Source: Rhodobacter sp. (GTDB lineage: Bacteria > Pseudomonadota > Alphaproteobacteria > Rhodobacterales > Rhodobacteraceae). From it: DNA of 64,000 bases. Positions 51,248 through 59,800 of this stretch are shown here, piece after piece (the stretch's first letter is position 1; every line of letters starts with the position of its first letter). The DNA lies in contig JAIXUH010000002.1 of the NCBI GenBank assembly GCA_027484145.1, forward strand, positions 248,001 to 312,000, given 5' to 3'. The position numbers and the translations under genes were made by a program. Under the pieces are notes generated by a model. The model did no database searches, had not been told where the DNA came from, and saw nothing but the letters and a program-made list of their open reading frames with translations.

Positions 51248-51885
51248 CGATGCAACGCCGTGGCCTTTTGCTGATCTTGTCCTCGCCTTCCGGCGCGGGG
51301 AAATCCACCCTCGCGCGCCGCCTTATGGCGTGGGACCCGACCTTGCGCTTTTCGGTATCGGCCACGACTCGCGCCCCGCGTCCCGGCGAAGAGGATGGGC
51401 GTGAATACTATTTCAAGACCCGCGCGGAATTCGAGGCCATGGTCGCAGCCGGTGACATGCTGGAACATGCTGAGGTGTTTGCGAACCTGTACGGCAGCCC
51501 GCGCGGCCCGGTCGAAGCCGCGATGAAGGAAGGGCGCGACACGCTTTTTGACATCGACTGGCAAGGTGGCCAGCAAATCCGCAACTCGGCGCTTGGGCGT
51601 GATGTGGTGTCGATTTTTGTGTTGCCGCCATCGATTGCCGAACTGGACCGCCGCCTGCGCGGCCGCGCGCAGGACAGCGACGAGGTGATTGCCGGGCGCA
51701 TGGCGAAAAGCCGCGATGAAATCAGCCATTGGGCGGAATATGATTATGTTTTGGTCAATGACGATCTTGACCACACATTCAATGACTTGCTGACCATTCT
51801 TCAAGCCGAGCGGATGCGCCGTGACCGCCAGCCCTATCTGTCGGATTTTGTCCGCACCCTGAACCGGGAGTTTGAGTCGCGATGA
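51244..51885 (+). CDS. gmk: Guanylate kinase
   Basis: A 213-residue kinase converting GMP to GDP. The P-loop [10 protein letters not shown] is at the N terminus, [19 protein letters not shown] binds [29 protein letters not shown] carries the lid and metal region, and [20 protein letters not shown] is the usual end. A second ATG at 51250 would shorten it by two residues. It is coupled by four-base overlaps to yicC and to the carbonic anhydrase gene. Confidence 0.95.
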   Translation: MTMQRRGLLLILSSPSGAGKSTLARRLMAWDPTLRFSVSATTRAPRPGEEDGREYYFKTRAEFEAMVAAGDMLEHAEVFANLYGSPRGPVEAAMKEGRDTLFDIDWQGGQQIRNSALGRDVVSIFVLPPSIAELDRRLRGRAQDSDEVIAGRMAKSRDEISHWAEYDYVLVNDDLDHTFNDLLTILQAERMRRDRQPYLSDFVRTLNREFESR

Positions 51886-52412
51886 TCTATGCCCTTGGTG
51901 ACGTTGCCCCGCAGATCGACCCTACGGCATGGGTTGCCGCCGATGCCAATGTGATCGGGCGCGTGGTGTTGCACCCCGAAAGCTCGGTCTGGTTCGGGGC
52001 CACTTTGCGCGGCGACAATGAGGAAATCTGCATCGGCGCAGGATCGAATGTGCAAGAGGCTTGCGTTCTGCATACCGATCTTGGCTATCCGCTGACCATC
52101 GGCGCGCAATGCACCATCGGCCACAGGGCAACGCTGCATGGCTGCACGATCGGCGATGGCAGCCTGATCGGGATGGGTGCTACGATCCTGAATGGCGCGG
52201 TGATCGGGCGTGGGTGCCTGATCGGGGCTTGCGCACTGATCACCGAAGGCAAGGTCATTCCCGATTTCAGCCTTGTCATGGGCAGCCCTGGCCGTGTTGT
52301 CCGTGAACTGGATGCCGCGGCGCAGGCCCGGTTGCTGCAATCGGCGGCCGGATATCAGGCCAATGCCCGGCGCTTCCGGGCGGGATTGCGCCTTATAGCG
52401 GCACAAGATTGA
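51882..52412 (+). CDS. Gamma-class carbonic anhydrase-like protein
   Basis: A 176-residue left-handed parallel beta-helix protein. Hexapeptide turns are visible ([38 protein letters not shown]). The zinc histidines appear in [24 protein letters not shown]. Relatives hydrate carbon dioxide or act in complex I-associated and metal-homeostasis roles. Enzymatic activity cannot be read from the sequence. The ATG overlaps the gmk stop and the end overlaps the next, convergent gene by 20 bases. Confidence 0.92.
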   Translation: MIYALGDVAPQIDPTAWVAADANVIGRVVLHPESSVWFGATLRGDNEEICIGAGSNVQEACVLHTDLGYPLTIGAQCTIGHRATLHGCTIGDGSLIGMGATILNGAVIGRGCLIGACALITEGKVIPDFSLVMGSPGRVVRELDAAAQARLLQSAAGYQANARRFRAGLRLIAAQD

Positions 52413-52746
52413 CGCGAAAGCCACGCGCCGCCACGCGCAATTCCCGCTCGACCATTGCAGGGTTGGGCAGTCGCGGCGAAATCACCGTCAACTGCCCGGC
52501 AAACCCGGCGGCGCCAAGCGCCTGTATCACCGAAATCGCATCGGCAGGCGGCCCCAGCAAGGGGCAGGCCAGAACCGCCGTCGGATAAGCCGCCAAGGAC
52601 GCGGCGGTGATATCCTCGACGCTCATTGTCCTGATCTGACGGGTGCCCGCAAAGGCCCGTGCCAAATTTTCCGGTAGATCAATCGCAAGAAAAATCTGGC
52701 TTTGGTCTGCCGTGTTGTCGTCGGGGCCGTTCTTTTGCGCAGACAT
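52393..52746 (-). CDS. Uncharacterised 117-residue protein, response-regulator-like fold possible
   Basis: A soluble protein with no signal peptide. The alternation of hydrophobic strands and helices ([35 protein letters not shown]) resembles a CheY-like receiver without the acidic pocket, but I cannot confirm it. It could be a small regulator of Rhodobacterales type. The stop lies inside the carbonic anhydrase gene on the opposite strand. It diverges from the histidine kinase gene. Confidence 0.6.
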   Translation of the reverse strand: MSAQKNGPDDNTADQSQIFLAIDLPENLARAFAGTRQIRTMSVEDITAASLAAYPTAVLACPLLGPPADAISVIQALGAAGFAGQLTVISPRLPNPAMVERELRVAARGFRVNLVPL

Positions 52747-52959
52747 GTATGGTGCCGATCCAGATATTCGGGGCCGGTGAGTGACTCAGCCCGCTGGCGG
52801 CAAGTCATGCACGCAATGATTGATTTGCAAAGGCATTTACATGCGTATCAGGCGATGATTGCGGTCATTTGGCAACAGGCGTGGCTGCGCGCCCTCGCTA
52901 TCTGCGGCACAACTGGCTAAATCCTGTGCGGGCGACTCGGGTAAAGTGGTGGGTGACGG

Positions 52960-53988
52960 ATGACGAGCGAGGCTTTGATTGCGGCCGTGTTGCAAGGCGT
53001 GCCGACGCCCGCGATGGTCATCGGACGAGACGAGCGTGTGGCGGCGATGAATGCGGGGGCTGCGGCGCTGTTGGGCGCGGCGATGCAGGGCCGCCACCAC
53101 GCCATCGCCCTGCGCCACCCCGAAGTGCAGACAGCCCTTGCCGGCGCGCTGAACGATGGTGTGGCCAGCACGGCGCGCCATGTGGTGCCGGGTCCGTCGC
53201 AAGATGCCGTGCACCGTGTGACCGTGACCCCCTTGCCCAATGGGGTCGGCGTCCTGCTGGTGTTCGAGGATCTGACGGCGGTGGAACAGATGATCCAGAT
53301 GCGGCGCGATTTCGTGGCCAATGTCAGCCATGAACTGCGCTCGCCCCTGACGGCTTTGCTTGGGTTTATCGAAACGCTGAAAGGACCGGCCCGCGACGAT
53401 GCAACGGCCCGCGACCGGTTTTTGGGGATCATGGAGCGTGAAGCGGGGCGCATGAACCGGCTGATCCACGATCTGTTGCACCTGAGCCGTGTCGAAGCGG
53501 ATGAGCGCGTGCGCCCTACAAGCCGTGTCGATCTGGAGGAACTGCTGCGATCCACCATGGCGACCCTGCGGCCCTTGGCGGAAGGTGCGCGCGTGGCCAT
53601 CGAGCTTGAGGTGTCGCCGGGGCCGTGGGTTGTTCCGGGGGATGCTGATCAGTTGGTGCAGGTGTTTCAGAACCTGATCGAGAACGCGGTCAAATACGGC
53701 GGGGCCACGGCCCCTGTCACGCTGCGGGTCAGCCCCGATCAACTGCCCAAAAGCCCCGCCGTTCGGGTGGATGTGATCGACCGCGGCGAAGGGATTGATC
53801 CGGTGCATCTGCCGCGCCTGACCGAACGGTTTTACCGGGTCGATGACCATCGTTCGCGCGAAAAGGGCGGCACCGGGCTGGGTCTTGCCATCGTTAAGCA
53901 TATCGTGCAGCGCCATCGCGGTCGGCTGAAGATCGACAGCCGCAAAGGCGTGGGCAGCACCTTTACGGTGATCCTGCCGCTGCTTTAG
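52960..53988 (+). CDS. PhoR-like sensor histidine kinase without membrane segments
   Basis: A 342-residue cytoplasmic kinase. A PAS-like domain (about 8-105) leads into the dimerisation helix with the phosphorylated His124 in ANVSHELRSPLTALLGFIET. The ATPase domain has N box NLIENAVKYGG, G1 VIDRGEGIDPVHLPRLTERFYRVD and G2 GGTGLGLAIVKHIV. PhoR relatives sense phosphate limitation through the Pst transporter. Here neither pst nor a response regulator gene is adjacent; the next gene is a nucleoside hydrolase on the other strand. It therefore may be PhoR displaced from its usual cluster, or a different orphan kinase. Confidence 0.85.
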   Translation: MTSEALIAAVLQGVPTPAMVIGRDERVAAMNAGAAALLGAAMQGRHHAIALRHPEVQTALAGALNDGVASTARHVVPGPSQDAVHRVTVTPLPNGVGVLLVFEDLTAVEQMIQMRRDFVANVSHELRSPLTALLGFIETLKGPARDDATARDRFLGIMEREAGRMNRLIHDLLHLSRVEADERVRPTSRVDLEELLRSTMATLRPLAEGARVAIELEVSPGPWVVPGDADQLVQVFQNLIENAVKYGGATAPVTLRVSPDQLPKSPAVRVDVIDRGEGIDPVHLPRLTERFYRVDDHRSREKGGTGLGLAIVKHIVQRHRGRLKIDSRKGVGSTFTVILPLL

Positions 53989-54028
53989 GTTTGATCATCA
54001 GGCCCTTGATATAACGTGATATACGCCG

Positions 54029-54976
54029 TTAAAGGCGGCCAATGCGTTCGGTCAGCAGGGCGAAAAAGCCATCTGCATCCACCTGTCCCATGAACAGCGC
54101 GTTGGCCGGCCGTGCGGTCACGCCCCACCAGTCGGCGACCGTCATGCCTAGGGTCAGGTCAGACTGAGTCTCGACCTCGACGTTGATGTGGCGGCCTTGA
54201 AACAGGTCAGGACGGATCAGATAGGCAATTACGCAGGGGTCATGCAGCGGCGCGCCTTCGCTGCCGTACTTCGCCATGTCGAACCGCTCAAAGAAATCGG
54301 TCCATTCTGCCACCATGCGCCCCGGTTCGGTGCCAAGCGCGCGAAACGCCTCAACCCGTTTGCGGTTGGTCAGCGCCTTGTGGGTGACGTCCAGCGGCAT
54401 GACCACAAGGGGGACACCAGATTTGAACACGATATCAGCGGCTTCTGGATCGACATAAATGTTGAACTCGGCCGCGGGGGTGATATTGCCCACCTCGAAA
54501 TAGGCGCCGCCCATCAGCACGATCTGCTGCACCCGCCCGATGATGTCGGGCGCACGCTGAAATGCCACGGCAATATTGGTCAGCGGGCCAAGCGGGCAAA
54601 GGGTCACCGAATGCGGCGTTTGGGCGCGCAGCGTTCTGATAATAAAATCAACGGCATGCTCGGCTTGAAGCGGCACTGTCGGATCGGCCATCTGCGGGCC
54701 GTCCAAACCGGTCTTGCCGTGAACATGCTCGGCCGTGACCAACTTGCGCCGGATCGGCGCGTCACAGCCGGCAAAAACCGGTGTCTCGGGCTTACCGGCA
54801 AGTTCGCAGATGATGCGGGCATTCTTTTCCGTCAGTGGCAGCGGCACGTTGCCCGCAACGGCGGTGATGCCCAGAACCTCAACATCCTCGGGGCTGGCAA
54901 GGGCCAACAGGATGGCGACGGCATCATCTTGTCCGGGGTCAGTGTCGATGATGATCTTGCGCGGCGTTCTGGTCAT
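54029..54976 (-). CDS. Inosine-uridine-preferring nucleoside hydrolase
   Basis: A 315-residue enzyme that splits ribonucleosides into base and ribose for salvage. Calcium-binding DTDPGQDDAVAILLAL is at the N terminus, and VLMGGAYFEVGNITPAAEFN and the catalytic-region HDPCVIAYLI are present. No signal peptide is seen with the ATG at 54976, which follows AGGGAG; the longer upstream frame is not supported. Substrate preference among IunH, RihA or RihB types is unknown. Confidence 0.92.
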   Translation of the reverse strand: MTRTPRKIIIDTDPGQDDAVAILLALASPEDVEVLGITAVAGNVPLPLTEKNARIICELAGKPETPVFAGCDAPIRRKLVTAEHVHGKTGLDGPQMADPTVPLQAEHAVDFIIRTLRAQTPHSVTLCPLGPLTNIAVAFQRAPDIIGRVQQIVLMGGAYFEVGNITPAAEFNIYVDPEAADIVFKSGVPLVVMPLDVTHKALTNRKRVEAFRALGTEPGRMVAEWTDFFERFDMAKYGSEGAPLHDPCVIAYLIRPDLFQGRHINVEVETQSDLTLGMTVADWWGVTARPANALFMGQVDADGFFALLTERIGRL

Positions 54977-55150
54977 GGACGACTCCCTCTGCACCCTCAG
55001 AGAACGCGGGCCGCGCGAAATTGTCCAGCGCGGAAACAGAGGTTTGCAATTTGCCATCGCGTCATCCGTCACGCGCCGTCACGGAAAACGTTGGTTTTTT
55101 TGCGCCGGATCCTGCCGAGGTGATGGTCAAGGGTGTGACGCAGCAAACAG

Positions 55151-55177
55151 AAAGGCCCAAGAAAACCTTGGGCCTTT
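55151..55177 (-). terminator. Intrinsic terminator of the iron-binding protein gene
   Basis: AAAGGCCCAAG pairs perfectly with CTTGGGCCTTT around a 5-base loop, 20 bases after the stop on the minus strand. The A/T ends make it usable in both directions. Confidence 0.8.
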
Positions 55178-55196
55178 CATTCGGTTCTTCAGACGA

Positions 55197-56204
55197 TCAG
55201 CCGTCGAAGTTCACTTCTTCGATCAGCTTCAGGGCGGCCGGGCGCAGTTTTGCCACTTCGGTCAGGGGTTTGCTGTCGGGGGTGAATTCGCCCCATGATG
55301 CCACCAGCGCTGACCGCGCCACACCTGCCTTGACCGGATATTCAAAGTTGGTTTCGGCATAGATGGCCTGTGCCTGATCGCCCGACAGCCATTCCATGAA
55401 CTTCAGCGCGTTGTCCTTGTTCGGGGCCGCTTTCGTCATGGCCACGCCCGAGACGTTTACATGGGTGCCGTCGCCTTCAAAGCTGGGGAACACGATGCGC
55501 ACGGTTTCAGCCGCCGCTTTCTGCTCGGGATCGGCCAGCATCTGCCCGATGTAATAGGTGTTGCCCACGGCGATGTCACATTCGCCCGCCGCAATCGCCT
55601 TGACCTGATCACGGTCGCCGCCATCGGGTTTACGGGCAAGGTTGGCCTTGACCCCCTCAAGCCAGGCTTTCGTTGCCTCTTCGCCATGGTGCGCCAATAC
55701 TGCTGCGGTCAGGGCAACGTTGTAATCATTGGTGCCCGAGCGGATGCAGATACGGCCTTTCCACTTCGGGTCGGCCAGATCTTCATAGGTGGTCACTTCG
55801 CCATCGGCCACGCGGTCCTTGCTGGCGTAGACGATCCGCGCCCGCGCGGTCAGGCCGAACCATTGGTCGGCTTCGTCGCGCATGGCCGCGGGGATGTTGG
55901 CCTCCAGCACATCAGATTGCACGGGCTGGATCACACCTGCCTCGACGATCTGGGTCAGGCGCGCGATGTCGACGGTCAGCACCAGATCGGCCGGTGAACG
56001 GTCGCCTTCGGCCACCAGACGTTCTGCCATGCCCTTGTCAACAAAGGCCACGTTGACCGCAATGCCCGTTTCGGCTGTGAACGCATCGACCAGTGGCTGA
56101 ATCAGTTCCGGCTGGCGGTGCGAATAGACGTTGATCTCTTGTGCCAAGGCGGGGGCCGAAACGGAGGCCAGCAGCAGAGAGGCAAGGGCAAGGCGGGTTC
56201 TCAT
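55197..56204 (-). CDS. fbpA: Periplasmic ferric-iron-binding protein of an ABC transporter
   Basis: A 335-residue protein with signal peptide MRTRLALASLLLASVSAPALA followed by EINVYSHRQPELIQPLVDAF. NTYYIGQ holds the tyrosine pair that binds Fe(III), and TARARIVYASKDR and GTNDYNVALTAAVLAHHG are typical of FbpA/FutA proteins. The ATG follows AAGGA. Permease and ATPase genes are not beside it, so they must be elsewhere. The promoter carries an IscR-like, iron-responsive sequence, consistent with induction in iron shortage. Confidence 0.92.
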   Translation of the reverse strand: MRTRLALASLLLASVSAPALAQEINVYSHRQPELIQPLVDAFTAETGIAVNVAFVDKGMAERLVAEGDRSPADLVLTVDIARLTQIVEAGVIQPVQSDVLEANIPAAMRDEADQWFGLTARARIVYASKDRVADGEVTTYEDLADPKWKGRICIRSGTNDYNVALTAAVLAHHGEEATKAWLEGVKANLARKPDGGDRDQVKAIAAGECDIAVGNTYYIGQMLADPEQKAAAETVRIVFPSFEGDGTHVNVSGVAMTKAAPNKDNALKFMEWLSGDQAQAIYAETNFEYPVKAGVARSALVASWGEFTPDSKPLTEVAKLRPAALKLIEEVNFDG

Positions 56205-56235
56205 GGTCGAGTCCTTTTGTCAGAATATGCCGCAG

Positions 56236-56264
56236 CTTAAACCTGACTAATTTACTTTGGTCAA
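56236..56264 (-). promoter_or_regulatory. Promoter with IscR type-1-like iron box upstream of fbpA
   Basis: On the plus strand CTGACTAATTTACTTTG (56243-56259) matches 14 of 17 positions of the E. coli type-1 IscR consensus as I remember it. On the minus strand TTGACC (56264-56259) and TTTAAG (56241-56236) are spaced 17 bases, a good sigma-70 promoter overlapping the site, 32 bases from the fbpA ATG. A regulator bound here would block transcription. Confidence 0.6.
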
Positions 56265-56310
56265 TAGGCGACAGAAAAAATCGGGAAATTTTCAGGCAGA
56301 TCGAAATGCA

Positions 56311-56338
56311 AAAGGCCGACCCAAGCGGGCCGGCCTTT
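56311..56338 (-). terminator. Intrinsic terminator of the small RTX gene
   Basis: AAAGGCCG pairs with CGGCCTTT and encloses a CCC/GGG extension. It lies 25 bases downstream of the RTX stop on the minus strand and before the fbpA promoter. Confidence 0.75.
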
Positions 56339-56362
56339 CACGCATGCAAATGATGCGTCAGA

Positions 56363-56896
56363 TCAGAACGGGTTGGTGTCGAAGTACGTTACGGTGATGT
56401 CCGCGATTTCGACGTTCAGGATCGTTGCAAGTTGCACCTGAACACCGTTCAACTCGGCGAACACGTCAACGCCGGTGCCGTTGTCGACAAACGACGCCGA
56501 GCCAACGTCGAAACCGACCAGAGCAAGGTTGTCGTTTGCTTCGTAGTCAGAGATGGTGTCGACCGAGCCGTCGGCAGCAAAGTCAAAGAAGGCGAACGTG
56601 TCGTCGCCCGTGCCGCCGATCAGCGTGTCGGTGCCCTGATCGCCGCTCAGGACGTCGTGGCCCGAACCGCCGAACACTTCGTCATCGCCAACGCCACCCA
56701 GAACGGTGTCGCGGCCTGCGCCACCCTTGACGGTGTCGTTGCCCTTGCCACCCATCAGGAAGTCGGCGCCGCCGTTCCCGAGGATAGAGTCATCGCCCGC
56801 GTTCCCGACGATCAGGTCAGACCCGTCAAGACCAACAAGAACGTCTGCGGCGCTGGAGCCGACCAGAGTGTCGGCGAAGATGGTTGATGCGACCAT
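56363..56896 (-). CDS. Small RTX calcium-binding protein
   Basis: A 177-residue acidic protein. Five to six GGxGxDxLx nonapeptides (about 20-100) are followed by a serralysin-like C-terminal stretch (DTFAFFDFAADGSVDTISDY, then LVGFDVGSASFV) that in RTX proteins serves as the type I secretion signal region. It has no Sec signal and only 19 residues before the repeats. The ATG has AAGGG upstream. It is monocistronic with its own terminator. It may be a secreted surface or matrix protein. Confidence 0.85.
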   Translation of the reverse strand: MVASTIFADTLVGSSAADVLVGLDGSDLIVGNAGDDSILGNGGADFLMGGKGNDTVKGGAGRDTVLGGVGDDEVFGGSGHDVLSGDQGTDTLIGGTGDDTFAFFDFAADGSVDTISDYEANDNLALVGFDVGSASFVDNGTGVDVFAELNGVQVQLATILNVEIADITVTYFDTNPF

Positions 56897-57204
56897 TTTG
56901 ATTGCCCTTCGTTAAATGCTCATGCGCAATATGAACGAGGCACAGTGCCTCGGCCCTGTGATGCTTATCCTGCAACTGTAACGACTTGTAAACGAATTGG
57001 GGGCCCAAAGTGCCCCGCAAGTCAGAGTTCGGGCGTTTTTTGCCCAATAAGAATGCGCCAGAAATACGTCAGCGGGCAGGAAAGAACAGGGAAAGTAAGG
57101 ATAGGCCACCCATACCATCGATAGCAGTCCTACTCAGACGGATATTCCATGCCCCTTCACCCTCGGTGATTCGAAAGTTAACACGCGAGTAGGTTAACAA
57201 TAAT
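56897..57204. other. Gap between the small RTX gene and mazG
   Basis: No gene is seen in 308 bases. It should contain the promoter of the RTX gene near its left end. A short G-run flanked by TTGG/CCAA occurs near 56997. Near mazG the sequence becomes AT-rich (57160-57205). Confidence 0.4.
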
Positions 57205-58047
57205 TCAACCTTGACGCGAGTTCTTTTCGTCGCGCTTGGCGCGGTTCCACAGGGCGTCCATCTCGGGCAGGTCGGATTGCGCCGGCGTGCGCCCATCTTC
57301 GGCCAGCCAGTCCTCGATGCGCTGAAAGCGGCGGGTGAATTTGGCGTTGGCTGCACGCAAGGCGGCCTCGGGGTCGACCTGCAGATGCCGCGCCAGATTG
57401 GCCATGACGAACAGCAGATCGCCAAACTCTTCGGCCACCTCGGCCTCGGTCAGCGTGCTGCGCGCCTCGACCAGTTCGGCGGTTTCTTCGACGATCTTGG
57501 CCAGAACCTCATCGGTGGACGGCCAGTCAAACCCGACCCGCGCCGCGCGTTTTTGCAACTTGACCGCGCGGGTCAGGGCAGGAAGCCCGATCGCCACACC
57601 ATCCAGCACGCGCGCGGGGCCGCGTTCGGCGGCCTTCATCGCCTCCCAGTCCACTGTCTGCTGCGCGGCCGTTTTGGCGTTTGAAGCAGGGCCGAACACA
57701 TGCGGGTGGCGTGAAACCATCTTGTCGCTGATGGCGCGGATCACATCATCAAGGTCGAAATATCCAGCTTCGTCAGCCATTTGCGCGTGAAAGACCGACT
57801 GGAACAGCAGATCGCCCAACTCTCCCTTCAACTCGGACCACGCCTTGCGTTCGATCGCATCGGCCACTTCATAGGCCTCTTCGATCGTGTAGGGCGCGAT
57901 GCTGGCGAAATCCTGCTCCAGATCCCAGGGACAACCGTTTGTCGGGTGGCGCAAGCGGGCCATGATCGCGCGCAACCGCGCAAGGCCGCCCTGCGGGTCG
58001 TGGATCAATTGATCCTGTTCCGTCGGGTCATCCGGGGTAGGGGGCAT
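57205..58047 (-). CDS. mazG: Nucleoside triphosphate pyrophosphohydrolase MazG
   Basis: A 280-residue, two-domain house-cleaning enzyme that hydrolyses NTPs to NMP and pyrophosphate. Each half has the MazG EExxE-type helix: IEEAYEVADAIE with ELGDLLFQSVFH in the first, and IVEETAELVEARS with EEFGDLLFVMANL in the second. CPWDLEQDFASIAPYTIEEA is the standard opening. The length equals other full MazG proteins. It diverges from the M20 amidohydrolase gene with 55 bases between starts. Confidence 0.95.
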   Translation of the reverse strand: MPPTPDDPTEQDQLIHDPQGGLARLRAIMARLRHPTNGCPWDLEQDFASIAPYTIEEAYEVADAIERKAWSELKGELGDLLFQSVFHAQMADEAGYFDLDDVIRAISDKMVSRHPHVFGPASNAKTAAQQTVDWEAMKAAERGPARVLDGVAIGLPALTRAVKLQKRAARVGFDWPSTDEVLAKIVEETAELVEARSTLTEAEVAEEFGDLLFVMANLARHLQVDPEAALRAANAKFTRRFQRIEDWLAEDGRTPAQSDLPEMDALWNRAKRDEKNSRQG

Positions 58048-58102
58048 TGCGGCTCACTCCGTTTTCCGATTTGATCAAAGCATAAGCAAAGGAGACCAGC
58101 AT

Positions 58103-59269
58103 ATGCCTGTCCTGAACCGTATCGCGGCTTTTGCCGAGGAAATGAAGGGCTGGCGTCGCCATCTGCATGCGAATCCGGAACTGGAATTCGACTGCCACCA
58201 GACCGCCGCTTTCATCACGGCCCGCCTGCGCGAAATGGGTGTGGACGAGATTCACGAAGGGGTCGCGCAGTCCGGGATTGTGGCCATCATCAACGGTCAG
58301 GGCGCGGGGCCGACCATCGGCCTGCGCGCCGACATGGATGCGCTGCCGATCACTGAGATCACCGGGGCCGACTATGCCTCGACCGTGCCGGGGCGGATGC
58401 ACGCCTGCGGCCATGACGGTCACGTTACCATGTTGCTGGGTGCCGCCAAATATCTGGCCGAGACGCGAAATTTTTCCGGCCGCGTGGCCCTGCTGTTCCA
58501 GCCTGCCGAAGAAGAGGGCGGCGGCGGTCAGGTCATGGTGCAGGAAGGTGTCATGGACCGGTTCAACATTGCCCGCGTCTTTGGTATCCACAATGCCCCC
58601 AACGTGCCCTTTGGCCATTTCCAGACGACGCCGGGGCCGCTGATGGCGGCGGTGGATACGGCATGGGTCACGGTCACCGGCAAGGGCGGCCACGGTGCCA
58701 CGCCGCATGAATGCGTCGATCCGGTTGTGGCGGTGGTTGGCATGGTCGGTGCCATCCAGACCATCATTCCGCGCAACGTCTATGCCCTTGATGAGGCGGT
58801 GATTTCCGTTACGCAAATTCATGCGGGCACCGCCAGCAACATCATCCCCGAAGTGGCCACCTTTTGCGCCACCATTCGCTCGTTCAAGCCCGATGTGCGC
58901 GCCCTGTTGAAAAGGCGGGTGTTCGAAATCGTCGAAGGCCATGCAGCAGCCTATGGGGTCAGCGCCGACATCGACTATGACTGGGGCTATCCGGCCACCG
59001 TGAACACGCCGGAAGAGGCCGATTTTGCGGCCTCGGTCGCCGTGGAAGTGTCGGGCGAGGCTGCGGTCAATGCAAGGTCGGGCCGCGAGATGGGGTCCGA
59101 AGATTTCTCTTACATGCTCGAGGCGCGGCCGGGGGCCTATCTTTTCCTTGGCATCGGGCCGGGGGCGGGCTTGCACCACGCGGCCTATGATTTCAACGAT
59201 GACGCTGCCCCGATCGGGGCCAGTTTCTTTGCCCGTCTGGTCGAACGGGCGCAACCGACGGTGTCGTGA
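58103..59269 (+). CDS. M20-family metallo-amidohydrolase (HipO-like)
   Basis: A 388-residue cytoplasmic enzyme that hydrolyses N-acyl amino acids or hippurate. Metal ligands sit in MHACGHDGHVTMLLG, QPAEEEGGGG and the C-terminal SEDFSYM. GLRADMDALPI is the family opening. The dimerisation domain lies between about 185 and 300. The ATG follows AAGGAG. The stop directly abuts the next ATG (no gap), so the small secreted protein is probably made from the same message. Substrate is unknown. Confidence 0.92.
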   Translation: MPVLNRIAAFAEEMKGWRRHLHANPELEFDCHQTAAFITARLREMGVDEIHEGVAQSGIVAIINGQGAGPTIGLRADMDALPITEITGADYASTVPGRMHACGHDGHVTMLLGAAKYLAETRNFSGRVALLFQPAEEEGGGGQVMVQEGVMDRFNIARVFGIHNAPNVPFGHFQTTPGPLMAAVDTAWVTVTGKGGHGATPHECVDPVVAVVGMVGAIQTIIPRNVYALDEAVISVTQIHAGTASNIIPEVATFCATIRSFKPDVRALLKRRVFEIVEGHAAAYGVSADIDYDWGYPATVNTPEEADFAASVAVEVSGEAAVNARSGREMGSEDFSYMLEARPGAYLFLGIGPGAGLHHAAYDFNDDAAPIGASFFARLVERAQPTVS

Positions 59270-59671
59270 ATGCGGATACTCGCTGTGCTTCTTCTGGTTG
59301 CCACGCCCGTGCAGGCCACGGATGTCACTCTGTTCGAATCCCCCAGCGGCAACATCGCCTGCATGTTGGCCGAGGGCGAAGGCAACTGGGCCTCGTGCGA
59401 GATTGCCGATTTCGTGCCCAGCTTTACCCAACGGCCTGCCGATTGCGATCTGGACTGGGGCCATATGTTCACCATTCTGGCCGGGGCCGAAGGCGCCATT
59501 CTTGATTGCGCGGGTGATACCCTGCGGGGGAACGAGTCGCAGGTGCTTGACTATGGCCAAAGCATCACCGGCGGCAGCGTGACCTGCCGCTCGGAACGGG
59601 CGGGCATGTTGTGCGAAAACTCCGAAGGCCACGGGTTTCGTTTGTCACGCAATCTCCAATCGGTGTTCTAA
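59270..59671 (+). CDS. Small secreted cysteine-rich protein (DUF6636-like)
   Basis: A 133-residue protein with signal peptide MRILAVLLLVATPVQA. The mature part has SPSGNIACMLAEGEGNWASC and later cysteines in DCDLDWG-, LDCAGD-, TCRSERAGMLC-type stretches, six in all, suggesting three disulphides in the periplasm. I recall SPSGNIxC as a DUF6636 mark, but it is not checked. Its start codon immediately follows the amidohydrolase stop. Function unknown. Confidence 0.75.
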   Translation: MRILAVLLLVATPVQATDVTLFESPSGNIACMLAEGEGNWASCEIADFVPSFTQRPADCDLDWGHMFTILAGAEGAILDCAGDTLRGNESQVLDYGQSITGGSVTCRSERAGMLCENSEGHGFRLSRNLQSVF

Positions 59672-59800
59672 GGCGGCCGGTGCGGGCAATTTGATCAAAT
59701 CCCTTGACAATCGTCCCGCATCAACGACATCTCGGCCATCCGGATTCGGCGCGTCTCCGAGGCAAAGAATGACGACCGCAGCATCCGAGGATTGCGTTCC

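Noticed and set aside
58028-59632. 534-residue minus-strand frame opposite the M20 amidohydrolase
   Set aside because: Antisense shadow; its composition is His/Gly/Arg-rich and it spans two real genes.
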